A DNA stretch of 64,000 nt, taken from Ophiosphaerella korrae (Eukaryota > Ascomycota > Dothideomycetes > Pleosporales > Phaeosphaeriaceae). Each line of letters begins with the position of its first letter. The stretch's first letter is position 1. Position numbers and translations under genes: made by a program. The notes beneath the pieces were generated by a model, which was given only the letters and a program-made list of their open reading frames with translations, was not told the origin of the DNA and did not search any database. The stretch is from the NCBI GenBank assembly GCA_028456385.1, contig JALNQF010000091.1, positions 1 through 64,000 of the forward strand, written 5' to 3'. Below, piece by piece: positions 11,301-23,976 of this stretch.

Positions 11301-13048
11301 ATAATCTCTTCTTGTTTAGCCTAAATCTAGAAGTATATCTTACCTCTCTATAGGAGCGTTACTACTTTATTATCTTACTAGAGTACGTACGTATAAAGCT
11401 TATAGCGCGTTAGTAGTAGCTTTATAAAGCTTTTAAATACTCTTATTATCTCTTAGAGCGTTTTACCTTATAATAGGTAGGTATAGAGCTTACTACTATA
11501 CTTATACTTAAGTAGTATAGTCTAAACTTCTCTAAAGCGGCTAGTAGGTATATTAAATAGGTCCTACGCTACTCGCTAGTATAGGCGCAAGGCTCTCTCT
11601 CTAGGCCGCCTTAAAATAACTTACTTAGCGTAAGCTATTAAGCAATACTCGTACTTAATGCGCGCTATCCTATTAATACGCACGTTTCTCGCGCTTGTTA
11701 CTAGCGCTTGTAGTACTTCTAGTCTAAGATAACTAGCTCTAGCGTACTAGAGCTCTTCTAAGTTACTTCTAGGCGTTGTACGCTATAAGTTAAGCTGTTA
11801 ATTAACTTAATTACCTTAAGTTACGCTTATAATAGTTAGATAAAACGTAATAGGCTTGTATTTAATAAAAGTAAGATTATATTTACGTATTAGCGTCGCT
11901 AGTACAATACTCTCTACTAGCGTTCCTACTCTTAGAGTTGCGTTAAAACCTTAATACTAGGCTCTAGCTTACTATAATTAAGCTTTAGATACTATATTAA
12001 TATAAAATCCTTTAACTACTACTACTTTATAAAGTACAAGATTCTCTATATACTTACTATAAGCTCTATTTAGAGCGTTCTTAAAGACTTAAGTACTTTT
12101 ACTAAGTATTAGAAACGCTTATATACTTACTTCTACGTAGCTTACGCCTTTTACTCTTATAAAGGAGCCTAGTTCTATAAGACTTATTAAGTTAACTAAG
12201 TAGAGAGTAGCTCTATTATTAAGTATAGTACTCTTAGAGAGTAAGTAAGTATTAAAATCTAGCGTTAAGTAGGCTCTAGGTGCTAGCTTAATAAGTTTAC
12301 CTAAGTTAATAAGTATGCCTAAGTTAATAAGTACTGCGTTTAGCTAGCCTAGGTAGACTAGAGCCTTTAATTTAACTAACTCTAAGCTAGCTTTAACTAG
12401 TTCCTACAAGGGACTAGCCTACTTTTAAGTTACTAAGGTTTTAACTACTATAAAGCGTAGCTTATCTAAATAAGCCTATATTTTTACCTTTCTATTATTA
12501 TCTATTTTAAATAGATTACTAGTAAGCGCTGCTTATACCTATCTACAATCTTATAGCTTCTAGTAGTAAGCTTAGCTATATAGGTAGTTATATTTTAAGT
12601 TAGTACTTAAGCTTAAGCTTAGCTTAGATCCTCTAAACGTTACAAATACGCTAGCTTCTTAACTAGTAGTTTAGAGCTTATACTCCTATAATAGAGCTAA
12701 GTAGATACTACTAATTTGCCCTAGTATAAGTGCCTTTAAGCTAAAGACTAAGCTCTAGATTACTAATTAGCTTATTATCTAAGCCTAGTCTAGAGCTAGC
12801 TTTAGTATTAACGCCTCTAGGAAATCTTATACTACGAGCTCGCCTATTACCTCTATAATATTATATGCGATTGCACGCTAATATAGGTATAGCTACTTAT
12901 CGTACTAGAGCTCTAGTAATTATTATCCTTAGCGAGCCTTCTACAAATAGGCTTAGTATTAAGCTTAGATAAGATTACTAGCGCTAGTGTTAGATAGGGC
13001 TAGTAAGCTCTTTAGCGTTTAGACGAGCTCTTGTAATATAGCTTTGTT
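8343..13048 (-). pseudogene. copia pol remnant (integrase, RT, RNase H)
   Basis: This minus-strand copia polyprotein is broken by RIP. RNase H is recognisable at about 8350-9050, with an AIVTTSTTKAKLLAL-type motif and a later LVDSLTKHL motif near the C terminus. Reverse transcriptase spans roughly 9050-9800. It has FYVNNILVIY at about 9310-9335, where copia elements have FYVDD (D to N by G-to-A change), and the upstream YATTLVARSFRTVIAI block at about 9590-9715. Integrase should lie to the right, but I did not resolve its residues. The order RT then RNase H downstream of integrase is the copia arrangement. Target bases TTGTT at 13044-13048 mark the M1 insertion. Confidence 0.75.
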
Positions 13049-13480
13049 TATTACTAGCTTACTAGGGTTAACTTCCTAATAGCCTAGATAGGTATTAGTA
13101 GATTATAAGGTAATAACAAAAGCTTATATAGTAATCTACAATAAGCTATAAACAATAGAAGATGTTTTGTAACTACCTTTATATTATCGCTCGTAGTTAA
13201 TAATTAAATTACTAATACTATCCTAATAATGCGCATTACTACTAACTATATACTTGTCCTAATCTATTAATCTATTACTACTAAGAACAATAGATTATAG
13301 ATTACCTTAATCTATAATCTATTAACGCTAAGAGTCTATAGATTATAGATTACCTCTTAGGTGTCCTAATTATATATAGTTTCCTAATTAAGTTTGTATT
13401 CTTTGTATTTATAAGAACTTAATCCTTTAGTTGTAGGGATAATTAGTTCTATCTATATTTCTCTTGTTACTGTCGTAATA
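13049..13480 (-). repeat. 3' LTR of M1
   Basis: This 432 bp LTR, read on the minus strand, ends in CTTGTTACTGTCGTAATA on the plus strand. It contains a perfect inverted repeat, TAATCTATAATCTA (13308-13321) and TAGATTATAGATTA (13339-13352), and a related hairpin just before it (about 13261-13305). The purine tract CCTAGAGGAGGAGATAG of the element lies directly to its right, read on the minus strand. Confidence 0.9.
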
Positions 13481-14164
13481 CTATCTCCTCCTCTAGGTAG
13501 GTCCTCGTTTATCTATCCTAGAGCTAAGGTTATTAACCTACTCTCTTCGTTAATTTCTAGCTCCTTATTACTCCCTATAGTTGCCACTTCTACACGTTGT
13601 TAATATCTTCTTACTAATCGCGTGTTGCGTAATAGTGTCAAAATATTTCCTTATTCTTGTTATACCTCCTCTAAGTTAAATCCTAAGTACTCTCCTTATA
13701 TAGTTTCTATAAACAATAGTAGAGCTTATAAGGTATATATCTATATAAACGTTTATAGTTCCTATAACGTATCTAGTGTCTCTCTTATAGAGTGTATATT
13801 TATTATACTTATTCTTGTATCTAGGCTTAATAATAATAGAGAGAGCTGTTAACTAAGCTTAAGAGAAATTACTATCTTAAATTGTAGAAGCTAAAGCTAA
13901 GCGTAAGTAGATCTAGAAGCTTACGTAAAGTAAGCTAGTAGAGAATTAAGCTTGTCTCTCTCGTCTTTATAAGATAAAGGCGCTAAATAATAAAAAATTA
14001 GCTATATAGTTAGTAGCTCTAGAAGCTAAGCTAGACTTAGATAAGGTATTTAGTGTTGCTATAGTAGGTCTTACGTTAGGCGCTCCTATTGCTTCTCTAT
14101 CTAGTAATAGTAATATTAGTTCTCTTAGTTCGCCGCTAGGCGTTCTAGAGGGTTTTAATTTTAG
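13481..14164 (-). other. M1 3' untranslated region with an antisense ORF
   Basis: This sequence lies between the pol stop and the polypurine tract. On the strand opposite to gag-pol, 13622-13852 is open for 76 codons starting from GTG. The same frame, nearly identical in protein, is open in element C (58182-57952). The predicted peptide ends in a hydrophobic stretch around IECIFIILILVSRL. A eukaryotic GTG start is unlikely, so this may be chance, or a longer frame truncated at its 5' end. Confidence 0.5.
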
Positions 14165-17100
14165 AAGTCTTCTAGTTTCTTAGAGTAGTTAAGATTATTT
14201 TCTAGTTCCTATATTTCTTCCTATAGTTGTCCTTTTTCGTCTATACCTATCTATTTTACTAGGTAGTAGTTCCTACTATTATAGAACTAGTGTACTAGGA
14301 TTTCTTTAACTTCCTATTCTTCTTATTCTCTATACGTATCTACTTTATACACTAGTAGTTCTACGTTTTATAGTACTATCTTAAGTAGTACTATATAGAA
14401 GGTTAGGTATATCTTTATTTTATTTAGTAGCTTTAATTTAAATATAACTAGCGTAACTTCTTTTTTAATTTTATATAGTCCTATCTTAACGTAGTCTAGT
14501 TTTAAACTTAGTCTCTTGCTCTTAATGTTTTTTCGTACTAACTATACCTTTTCTCCTTTTTTAAATTAGGGTCCCTCTTTATATTTCTTATTGTAATACT
14601 TTACTATTTAGTTATACAGGAATTCTATATCCTATCTTAATTACTCGTGTATATCTTTAAGTCTATTAGCAAAGTTTTCTCTTCTTAGAGACTAAGATAT
14701 CTCTAGTCTTAGTATTCTATATATACTAGGGTTAAATCTATAGTTTACAAAGAAAAGTAATACTTCTATTATTTTATTCTTTACGCTGTTGTATACTAAC
14801 TATACTATAGGTAATAACTATACTTAGTTATTCTAGTTATAATTAAGGTAGTATCTTAGGTATTATTCTACTATCTAATTTATGCGTTCTAATTATCTAT
14901 CTATCTATAGGTAGTATACTGTTAACATTATATATTTAATTCCTAATTATACTATTATCGTTCTCTATAGTTTTAATGTAAATCTTACGTCTCTATCTAT
15001 AATAATCTTATCTAGTAGTCTGTATTAGCTAATTACAGTTCCTAGGACCTAGTATACTATAACTTCTATTCCGCTTTTCTCCTTATATAGTCTAAAGTAT
15101 AAGTACTTTATAAGTTTATCTACTATTATTAGGATTCTATTGTACTTAACTCCTAATATTAGGTCTTTTAACTTAGGTAGTTTTGTAATAAAATCTATTA
15201 TAATAACTCCTTATAGTTATTCTAGTACTTCTACTAGTTATAGCTTCTTGTATAGTATATATCTACTATACTTATTTCTCTAGTATTCTATATAATCTTG
15301 TAGTACTTCTATTACTAGTTGTCTTGCTTTTAGGATATAATAATCTCTTAGTAGTCTATCTAGTGTTTTATTAATTCCTTAATATCTATATACTAGTAGT
15401 TTATAGAACTATTGTATAAATTCTCTTTATATTTTTCCTAGAATATACGTTCTTCTATAGGCTTTTACGAGACTTTCTTAGATCTTAAGTTTTTCTATTT
15501 CTTTAAGGGCTTTTCTTGTTTCTTCCTAAATCTATTTGTCTAGCTTACTACTCTTTCTTTTAAGTGTTGTAGCTATTTTAGGTGTATTTAGGACTAAATG
15601 TCCTTCTTTGTTTTTAACTAGAACTATACTAGTAGCGCTTACTTCTTTCTATAAGTCTAGTCTTCTACTAAGAGCGTCTATAAATTAGTTATCTTTCTCT
15701 TTTATATATATAATTTCTATATTAAATATTAATAGGAATTCCTACTATCTTATATATTATTATATTAGTTCTTTGTTTAGTATAAATCCTATAAGATTCC
15801 TATAGTCTATATAGACCTTTATTTAGTATTTTACTCCTTGTAGGTATACTCTCTATTATTTAAATACTTTATAGATTGCTAGTATCTCTTTGTTATAAAT
15901 TAGATAGTTAAGCTCTACTAGCTTTATTTTCTTAGAGAAGTATTTAACTAAATATTCTTTCTTAGTCTTTAAGTCTTCTTGTATTAGTGCTATTCTGTAG
16001 ACTAAATTAGATGCGTCTATTTTTACTATTACTAGTAGGTCTAGGTTATATATTCTAATAACTAGGTTTTCTATAAACTTCTTTTTAATCTTTTTAAATA
16101 CTTTATTATATTCCTTTATCTATTTAAATAGTGTATCCTTTTTTATAAGCTTTGTTATTAGTTCTATATCTTTAGACTATCCTACTATTAACTTTTTGCA
16201 AAAGTTAGCTAGGCTATAAAATTATTATACTTCTTTTAGGTTCTTAGGTATTAGCTATTTGTTAATCGATCTAATTTTTTCTAGATTAATCTTGATTTTT
16301 CTTAGTTCGATAATAAATCTAAGGAAGTCTATTTCTTTTGTATAGAATTTACATTTTCTTATTTTAAGGAATAGTTTACTTTCTACTAGTTTTTCTAGCA
16401 CCTTGTGTATATGCTATACGTGTTCTTCTTCTATTTCTAAGAATATAAGGATATTATCTAGGTATACAAATATAAATATATCTAAGTACTCTCTTAGTAC
16501 TATATTTATTCTTTCTTAGAAGGCTGCTAGTGCGTTTGTTAAGCTAAAGGGTATAACTAGGTATTTATATAGTCTATATTGTGTTCTAAACGCTATTTTC
16601 TATTTATTGCCTTTCTTAATTCTAATCTAGTAGTAGGCGTTCTAGATATCTAGTTTTATAAAGATTCTTGCTTTCTATAGCCTATTTTGTATTATATCTA
16701 TTTGTAGTAAAGGGTATTAGTTCTTATTTGTAATTGCGTTAGTTTTTCTAAAGTCTACGCAAGGTCTTTTGTTACTTATTCTCTTTTTATCTATAAATAT
16801 AAGTCTGTATACTACTAAGGACTTAGATTCTTGTATCTATCCTTTCTTTAGTGCGTTTTCAATAAACGTTTATTCTATCTTAGATTCTTCTTCTGTTTTT
16901 CTATAAACTAGGCTCTATCTTACGTCCTTATTTTCTATTAGATCTATTACTAAATCCTATAGTTAATATTTTAAAAGGTAATCTTTAGGTTCTATAAGCT
17001 GTTTTTCTTATTTCTTATATTTTTCTAGGAATTTTCCTTTATGTGTAGTTATGTTAGCTTTTAATATTTTTTTCTTAAGGTAGCTAATTTTCCCTATTCT

Positions 17101-18540
17101 CTAATCGATTCTTAGGTTAGTTATCTATAACTATAGCATTCCTAGTATTATATCTTGTTTATTATTAATTGTTGTTATATCTATAACTATATACTTAATT
17201 ATTATCTTTTTTAATTCTAGTGTAGAGGGTGTTATCTTAAACCTTATAGGTTCCTAGAATAGTTTTCCTTTAATCGTGCTTAGTTGTCGAGGGTACTTCT
17301 TTGTAGTATAGGTTATTTCTTAGTCTTCTATAAATTTCTTTAATATAAAGTTCTTTGTAGCTCTACTATTAATTATTAATTATACTTTCTTTTCTTAATA
17401 AGTGCCTGTCTTTGTAATGTATAGGCCTCTTATACCTTCTAGCCTTTCTTACTTTAGTATTTTTATAAATTGTCTATCTTCCTAGGGCTATAGCCTTATT
17501 TTAAGTTTGTATTCTTTATATTTTAGATATTTATTGTACTTGTATTTGTACTATAGTCTTCCTTAGACGCATTTCTTAGGTAGTTTTAGTCTAGGCCTTA
17601 TTACTAAGTAACCTTCTTCTAGTATTATTTCTTATCCTTAGATATCTTCTACTAGAATTACTCTTGTATAGTTATAGCCTCTTTTTCTTATAGGCTATAC
17701 TTTATTATTTACCTTAGGGTTTCTATATATTATATAATTCTTTTCTAGGTATAATGTCTATAATACTTTAAAATAGGCTAGATGTTTTAGGTTTGTTATT
17801 TTGTTATCCCCTTCCTAGTAACTATCTATTCTAGGTCTTGTATTTATTAGGACGTAGTATACTATTAGTACTCGTAGTGTATAGGCTTTGTTAATCTATC
17901 GCGTTTTTCTTACAAGAAACTACTATTCTCTTTATATAGGTATTCTTCTTACTATAACTATATATTACTTTATCTATTCTTAAAATAGTGTAAACTTTAT
18001 TTCTTTAGGATTGCGTTCTTTCTAGTCTTCGTACGCTTCTTCTATACTTATAACTAGTAAGTATTTCTAAATAAACTTCTATTCTTTGTTTTATTCTTCT
18101 ATATCTATTATTATATAGCTATTATAGCTATATATGTCTAGCTAGGCGTATTTTATACCTCTTATACTTTTCTATCTTTTACTTTCTTGTAGTCCTTTAG
18201 AGGAAGCTGTAGTAGTCTCTTTATCTAGTACTAGTCCTTCGGCCTAGATTAATAGGGTCTAGGGCTCTTCCCTTTCTAAGTTTTCTATTAGTAGGTCTAT
18301 TATATACGCTATTTCTTCTAGCTATACTTTTGTTCTTTCTTTTATTACTACTACTCTATTTCTTTATTATAAGAAGTATCCTACTCTCTATTTACTAGAA
18401 AGATATATATAGTAGTTGTCTTTGTAACAAAAGGTCTAATAAAGTATTACGTATTGTATTTCTTTACTCTTAGCTACCTTTTCTTAAGGTTTAGCCTATA
18501 CTTATAGTGTTTCTTTCTTTTTCTCTATTGTCTTTAACTA
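14165..18540 (-). pseudogene. M1 pol remnant with chromodomain
   Basis: This is a minus-strand chromovirus pol, right to left: protease region, reverse transcriptase, RNase H, integrase and a C-terminal chromodomain ending near 14165. The RT active site reads VYLDN at about 16455-16478, where VYLDD is expected. The domain order and chromodomain match element C, in which the same motifs are easier to read. Multiple TAA/TAG stops interrupt it. In live elements pol copies the RNA and inserts the cDNA, and the chromodomain steers insertion toward marked chromatin. Confidence 0.8.
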
Positions 18541-19648
18541 AGTTTCCTTGTCTTTTTTATAGTCCTTACTTTTATAGTCTTTTATATAGTGTCCTAGTTT
18601 CTTATATTTATAATATACTGTATCCTTTTTCTTCTTTAATTAGTAGTCTTTCGCGTAGTAGCCTTTCTTGCTATAGTTAAAATACGTAAAGTCTTTATTC
18701 TTCTTTTTCTTTCTATCCTTATTTACGTTAAGGATTATAAGATCTCTAGCGTCCTAATTTCTTATTTAGTTACTATACTTATTCTTTTTCTATTCTTAAA
18801 GGTTGTCGTTAATTTAGATTACTTATTATTTTAGGGCTTCTAGTGTCCTAGGTTTCTCTATATATATTATTTTGTATTAAATTTTTGCGTTTAGTCCTTG
18901 TTTAAATTATAACAAATAGGCTAATTTGTTCTATTCTATATTTTAGCTTAGTTATTTAAATTATAATATATATTCTAGGACACTCTTACTTTATATAAGC
19001 CTCTCGAGTTTTTCTTTAGCTTATTAGGTAATATCTATATCTTTAAATACTGCTCTTATTCGTTTAGTAAAGTATTTATAACTTCTAAAAATAGCTCTAG
19101 TTTTATTCTTTTAGGTTATTAGAGAATACGTTATATAGTCTATCTAGTAGGGCTCGTACTATCTTATTGCGTCCTCTTTAAGGTGTAGTCTAATATATAT
19201 TACCTTCTTTTCTTCTATATCAAAGTGTAGTACTTGTACGTCTATCTAGAGTTATACTAACACTATAAAGGGTCTTAATTTTTCCCTTGTTCTATTAAAC
19301 TTTTTAAGAACAGGTATCTTAGGTAGTTTCTTTGTTGCACTTATTTCTAGTTGTTAGGTAATTAGCTCTATCTAGTTCTAGCCTTCGATAATAGCTTTAA
19401 TTTATACTTTGTTCTGTTTTAAGTAGTCTTGTAGTTCCTTGTTCTACATTTCTAATACTTTAATTACTATCTTTATATCTTCTTTGTTATTAATTAGTTT
19501 ATTTATACAATCCTTAATCGTTTCCTATATAGTACTATCTAACTTATAACTACTCCTAGGAGCTTTGCTTATTAAACTTTCTACTATTGTATTAGCTAGA
19601 CTATACGCTACTTACGCTTTACTTCTCGCAATAACTAAATTAGCAAGG
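18541..19648 (-). pseudogene. M1 gag remnant and leader
   Basis: This is a minus-strand gag homologous to 52530-53400 in element C. The zinc-knuckle region lies at about 18570-18690, with knuckle cysteines and histidines mostly turned to tyrosine (TGT/TGC/CAC to TAT/TAC). It has RIP-type stops. The leader next to the 5' LTR contains the conserved TTCTCGCAATAACTAAATTA stretch (19624-19643). Confidence 0.7.
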
Positions 19649-20080
19649 TGTTACTAGCTTACTAGGGTCGACTTCCTAATAGCCTAGATAGGTATTAGTA
19701 GATTGTAAGGTAATAACAAAAGCTTGTATAGTAATCTATAATAGGCTATAAATAATAGAAGATGTTTTACAACTATCTTTATATTATCGCTTGTAGTTAA
19801 TAATTAAATTGCTAATACTATCCTAATAATGCGTATTACTACTAACTATATACTTATCCTAATCTATTAATCTATTACTACTAAGAACAATAGATTATAG
19901 ATTACCTTAATCTATAATCTATTAACGCTAAGAGTCTATAGATTATAGATTACCTCTTAGGTGTCCTAATTATGTGTAGTTTCCTAATTAAGTTCGTATT
20001 CTTTGTATTTGTAAGAACTTAATCCTTTAGTCGTAGGGCTAATTAGTTCTATCTATATTTCTCTTATTACTATCGTAACA
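19649..20080 (-). repeat. 5' LTR of M1
   Basis: This 432 bp LTR starts TGTTACTAGC and ends TATCGTAACA on the plus strand. It is the same length as the 3' LTR and has the same hairpin module. Differences between the two M1 LTRs are mainly C/T and G/A, as RIP after insertion would produce. Confidence 0.9.
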
Positions 20081-20085
20081 TTGTT

Positions 20086-20555
20086 GTTCGCGAGCAGAGT
20101 TATCTTAGCTATTACTAGATAACTTAGATTAACTATAGCGTTTACCTAGGCGCTTAGAGCTCTAAGGCGTACTATTCGCGATACCTAGGTATCTTTTATA
20201 GCCTAGTATTTCTCTATCGCGAGCTTATAGGCAGCTACCTCTTCTACTATTACTAGGCTCTTTAGTTTAGGTTAAACTAGTTCGTTAGCGTAGATATTAG
20301 GGACGTTATTAGCTTCTAGATTAACTAGCTACTAGATACCTAGCTTAAGAGCGTTGTAATAGAGTTGTATAAACTATACTAGCTATTATAAGTACTTATT
20401 AAGTAGGGTAGTACCTTTATTAAGTAGAGTAATCTCGCTATAAGATATTATAAGCGTTTAAGTAATAGATAAGATAAGATAGGATAGGATAGGAGTATAC
20501 TAAGCTCGCGATCTCTTGCTATAGTATATAGGATAGAACTATTAAGTAATTTTTA
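20086..20555 (-). pseudogene. copia F gag N-terminal remnant
   Basis: One minus-strand frame here is open apart from TAG/TAA stops. It contains helical, leucine-rich blocks such as VEEVAAYKLAIEKY and VSRIVRLRALSA. Its place, just after the primer-binding site and before the M1 insertion, is that of copia gag. No zinc knuckle lies in this part. A short GATAA/GATAG-rich run occurs at about 20468-20498. Confidence 0.5.
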
Positions 20556-20571
20556 GCGCTAGGCTTATAAC
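20556..20571 (-). promoter_or_regulatory. copia primer-binding site
   Basis: Read on the minus strand immediately inside the 5' LTR, the sequence is GTTATAAGCCTAGCGC. Two RIP-type transitions separate it from GTTATGAGCCC, which is complementary to the anticodon stem-loop of initiator tRNA-Met (GGGCTCATAAC). Priming from an internal half-tRNA is known for many copia elements. This assignment also fixes which LTR is 5'. Confidence 0.55.
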
Positions 20572-20736
20572 TATTGCGAGATACAAGCTTAGGAATAAGT
20601 AAGAGATAATTATTAATTAAAGAGCTATCTAAGCTAGGCTACTTATATATAGTAGAGTAGCTCGAACAGCTTGTACGGCTCGCTTACTACTGTAGGCTTA
20701 CCTAAATCGTATAGAGTAAAGCTCTAACTTGCGACA
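20572..20736 (-). repeat. 5' LTR of copia F
   Basis: This 165 bp LTR starts TATTGCGAG and ends CTTGCGACA, and is about as long as its partner at 7029-7193. It is better preserved at its outer end than the 3' LTR. ATATA (20737-20741) follows as target duplication. Confidence 0.85.
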
Positions 20737-20741
20737 ATATA

Positions 20742-23700
20742 TTATATATATTTGTCCTCTATTTCTAAGAATATAAGGATATTATCTAAATATATAAACG
20801 TAAATACGTCTAAGTACTCTCTTAGTACTATATTAATTCTTTCTTAACATACTACTAGTATATTTATTAATCTAAAAGGTATAACTATATATTTAAATAG
20901 TCTATATTACGTTCTAAACTATATTTTCTATTTATTGCCTTTTTTAATCCTTATCTAATAGTAGGCGTTCTAGATATCTAACTTTATAAAGATTTTAGCA
21001 TTTTATAGCCTATCTTGTATTTTATCTATTTATAGTAAGAGGTACTAGTTTTTACTTGTTATTACGTTAGTTTTCTTAAAATCTATATAGAGTCTCTTAA
21101 TATCTATTCCTTTTTTGTCTACAAATATAAGTCTATATACTACTAAGGATTTAGATTCTTATATCTATCCTTTCTTTATTATATTTTTAATAAATACTTA
21201 CTTAATTTTAGACTCTTCTTTAGTTTTTCTATAGACTAGGCTCTAACCTACGTCTTTTCCTTTTTCTAGGTCTATTGCTAAGTCCTATAGTTAGTTTTCT
21301 AGAAGGTAATCTTCTAGCTCTATAAGCTGTTTTTCTTACTCTTTATATTTATCTAGGAATTCTCCTTTATATATATTTATGTTAGCTTTTAATATATCTT
21401 GTTTAAAGTAACTAATTTTCTCTATTCTCTAATTAATTCTTAGGTTTACTATCTATAACTATAGTATTTGTAGGATTACGTTCTATTTGTTATTAATTGT
21501 TATTATATCTATAACTACGTTTTTAATCTTTAACCTTTCTAGCTTTAGTATAGAGAGTACTGTTTTAAACTTTATAAGTTCTTAGAATAGTTTTCCTTTA
21601 ATTATACTTAGTTATTAAGGGTACTTCTTTACTATATAATATATTTCTTATTCTTCTATAAACTTCTTTAATATAAAGTTTCTTGTAGCTCTACTATTAA
21701 TTATAACTTATACTCGTTTTCTTTAAAAGCTACCTATTTTTATAATATGTAGGCCTCTTATACCTTCTAGTTATTCTTATTAAGGTAATTTTATAAATTA
21801 TCTATCTTTCTAAAGCTATAGCCCTACTTTAAGTTTATATTCTTTGTATTTTAAATATTTATTGTACGTGCACTTATACTATAGTCTTCCTAAAACGTAT
21901 TTCTTAGATAACTTTATTCTTAGCCTTACTATTATATATCTTTCTTCTAGTATTGTTTCCTATCCTATAATATCTTCTACTAGGATTGTTTTTATATAAT
22001 TGCAGTTCTTCTTTCTTACTAGCTATACATTGTTTTTTACTTTAGGGTTTCTATATATAATATAATTCGTGTTTAGGTATAATAACTATAATATTTTAAA
22101 GTATACTAGATGTTCTAGATCTATTCTTTTATTATCTACTTTCTAGTATCTATCTTTTTTAGATATCTTTTCTATTAGGACGTAGTATACTACTAGTACT
22201 TGTAGTATATAGGCTTTATTAATCTATTACGTTATTCTTATAAGATACTACTATTCTCTTTGTATAGGTATTCTTCCTACTATAACTATTTATTATTCTA
22301 TCTATTTTTAGAATACTATAAACTTTATATTCTAAGAGTTACGTATTTTCTAGTCTTTGTACACTTCCTCTATACTTATAACTAGTAAGTATTTCTAAAT
22401 AAACTACTATTCTTAGTTTAATTCTACTATATCTATTGTTATATAGCTATTATAACTATATATATCTAACTAGGTATACTTTATACTTTTTATATTAACT
22501 TTCTCTTCGTTACTTTATAGTTCTTTAGAGGTAACTATAGTAGTTTTCTTATCCTCTACTAGTTCTTTAGTAGGGATCGATAGAATCTAGGAGTCTTTTC
22601 TCTCTAAGTCTTCTATTAGTAGGTCTATTACATAGGTTGTTTTTTCTAGCTATACTTTTATTTATTCTTCCTTTATTACTACTACTCTATTCTTCTATAA
22701 GAACTATCCTACTCTCTATTTACTAGAAAGGTATATATAGTAGTTGTTATTATAACAAAAGGTCTAGTTAAGTATTATATACTATAACTCTTTACTTACT
22801 ACTACTTTCTCTTAAGGCTTAGCTTATACTTCTAGTATTTTCTTTTTATCCTTAGTTATCTTTAACTAAGCTTCTTTCTTTAGTTCCTTACTCCTATAGT
22901 CCTTTGTAAAGTATCCTAGTTTTCTATATTTATAGTATACTATATCTTTTTTTTTAACAAATAATTTTTTATATAGTAGCCTTATTTACTATAGTTAAAA
23001 TACGTAAAGTTTTTATTCTTCTTTTTCTTTCTATCCTTATTTATATTAAAGATTATAGGGTCTCTACTATTATAGTGTCTAGGTTATCCTCTATACTTAT
23101 TTATTCTCTATTCTTAGAGGTCGTTATTAACTTGTATTACCTATTACTTTAGAGTTACTAGTATTCTTAGTTTTTCTATATATATTATCTTATATTAGAT
23201 TTTTAATTTTAGTCTTTATTTAAATCGTAATATTAGAGATAGCTTATTCTATTCTATATTTTATAAAAGTTATTTAAACTATAATATATATTCTAGAACA
23301 CTCTTGTTCTATATAAGCTTCTTAAGCTTTTCTTTAGCTTGTTAGGTAATATCTATATCCTTAAATACTATTCTTATTCGTTATATAAAGTATTTATAAC
23401 TTCTAAAGATAGCTCTAGTTTTATCCTTCTATATTCCTAGAGCGTATATTATATAGTTTATCTAGTAAGGTTTAAACTATCTTATTATATCTTCTTTAAG
23501 AGATATTCCTATATATATTACCTTTTTATCTTCTCTATTAAAGTATAGTACTTGTATATCTATCTAAAGTTATACTAATACTATAAAAGGTCTTAACTTC
23601 CTTTATATTCTATTAAATTTTTTAAGTATAGGTATCTTAGGTAGTTTCTTCGTTACACTTATCTCTAGTCTCTAGGTAATTTATTCTATTTAGTTCTATC

Positions 23701-23976
23701 CTACTATAATAGCTTTAATCTAGGCTTTATTCTACTTAGTGTAGTCTTATAGTTCTTTATTCTATATTTCTATAGTATTAATTACTAGTTTTATATCTTT
23801 TTTTTTAGAGATTAAGTTGTTTATATAGGCTTTAAGTACTACCTATACTATATTATCTAATTTATAACTACTTAGAGGTACTTTACTTCTATTCTTTGTT
23901 AAACTTTCTACTATTGTATTAGCTTAGACTATACGCTACTTACGCTTTACTTCTCCTAATAACTAAATTAGCAAGG
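20742..23976 (-). pseudogene. P0 RT 5' half, protease region and gag
   Basis: This continues P0 from 7023. On the minus strand the RT active-site region (about 20765-20800) lies directly beside the copia insertion point. To the right come the N-terminal part of RT, the protease region (to about 22850) and gag (about 22850-23960). The gag zinc-knuckle zone is near 22870-23000. RIP stops are frequent. The end abuts the 5' LTR with the family's usual leader. Confidence 0.75.

Larger units (their letters stand above)
13049..20080 (-). mobile_element. Chromovirus M1, complete element
   Basis: This is a full-length 7,032 bp Ty3/gypsy chromovirus on the minus strand. It has two 432 bp LTRs and a 5 bp target duplication TTGTT (13044-13048 and 20081-20085). 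It is inserted in copia F between gag and pol. M1 keeps noticeably more TG and CA than N or G2, so it is younger or has been through fewer RIP cycles, in keeping with its innermost position. Confidence 0.92.
7029..20736 (-). mobile_element. Ty1/copia element F, interrupted by M1
   Basis: This LTR retrotransposon on the minus strand has 165 bp LTRs beginning TGTTGCGAG and ending CTTGCGACA, imperfect inverted repeats of each other. It is flanked by ATATA (7024-7028 and 20737-20741). Right to left it holds a primer-binding site, gag, an insertion of chromovirus M1 (13049-20080), RT with the copia FYVDD motif (read here as FYVNN), a copia RNase H, an extra segment of about 1.15 kb, and the 3' LTR. 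Without M1 the internal region is about 6.3 kb, long for a copia element. The ATATA duplication is weak evidence alone, but the flanks rejoin chromovirus P0 exactly. Confidence 0.85.
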
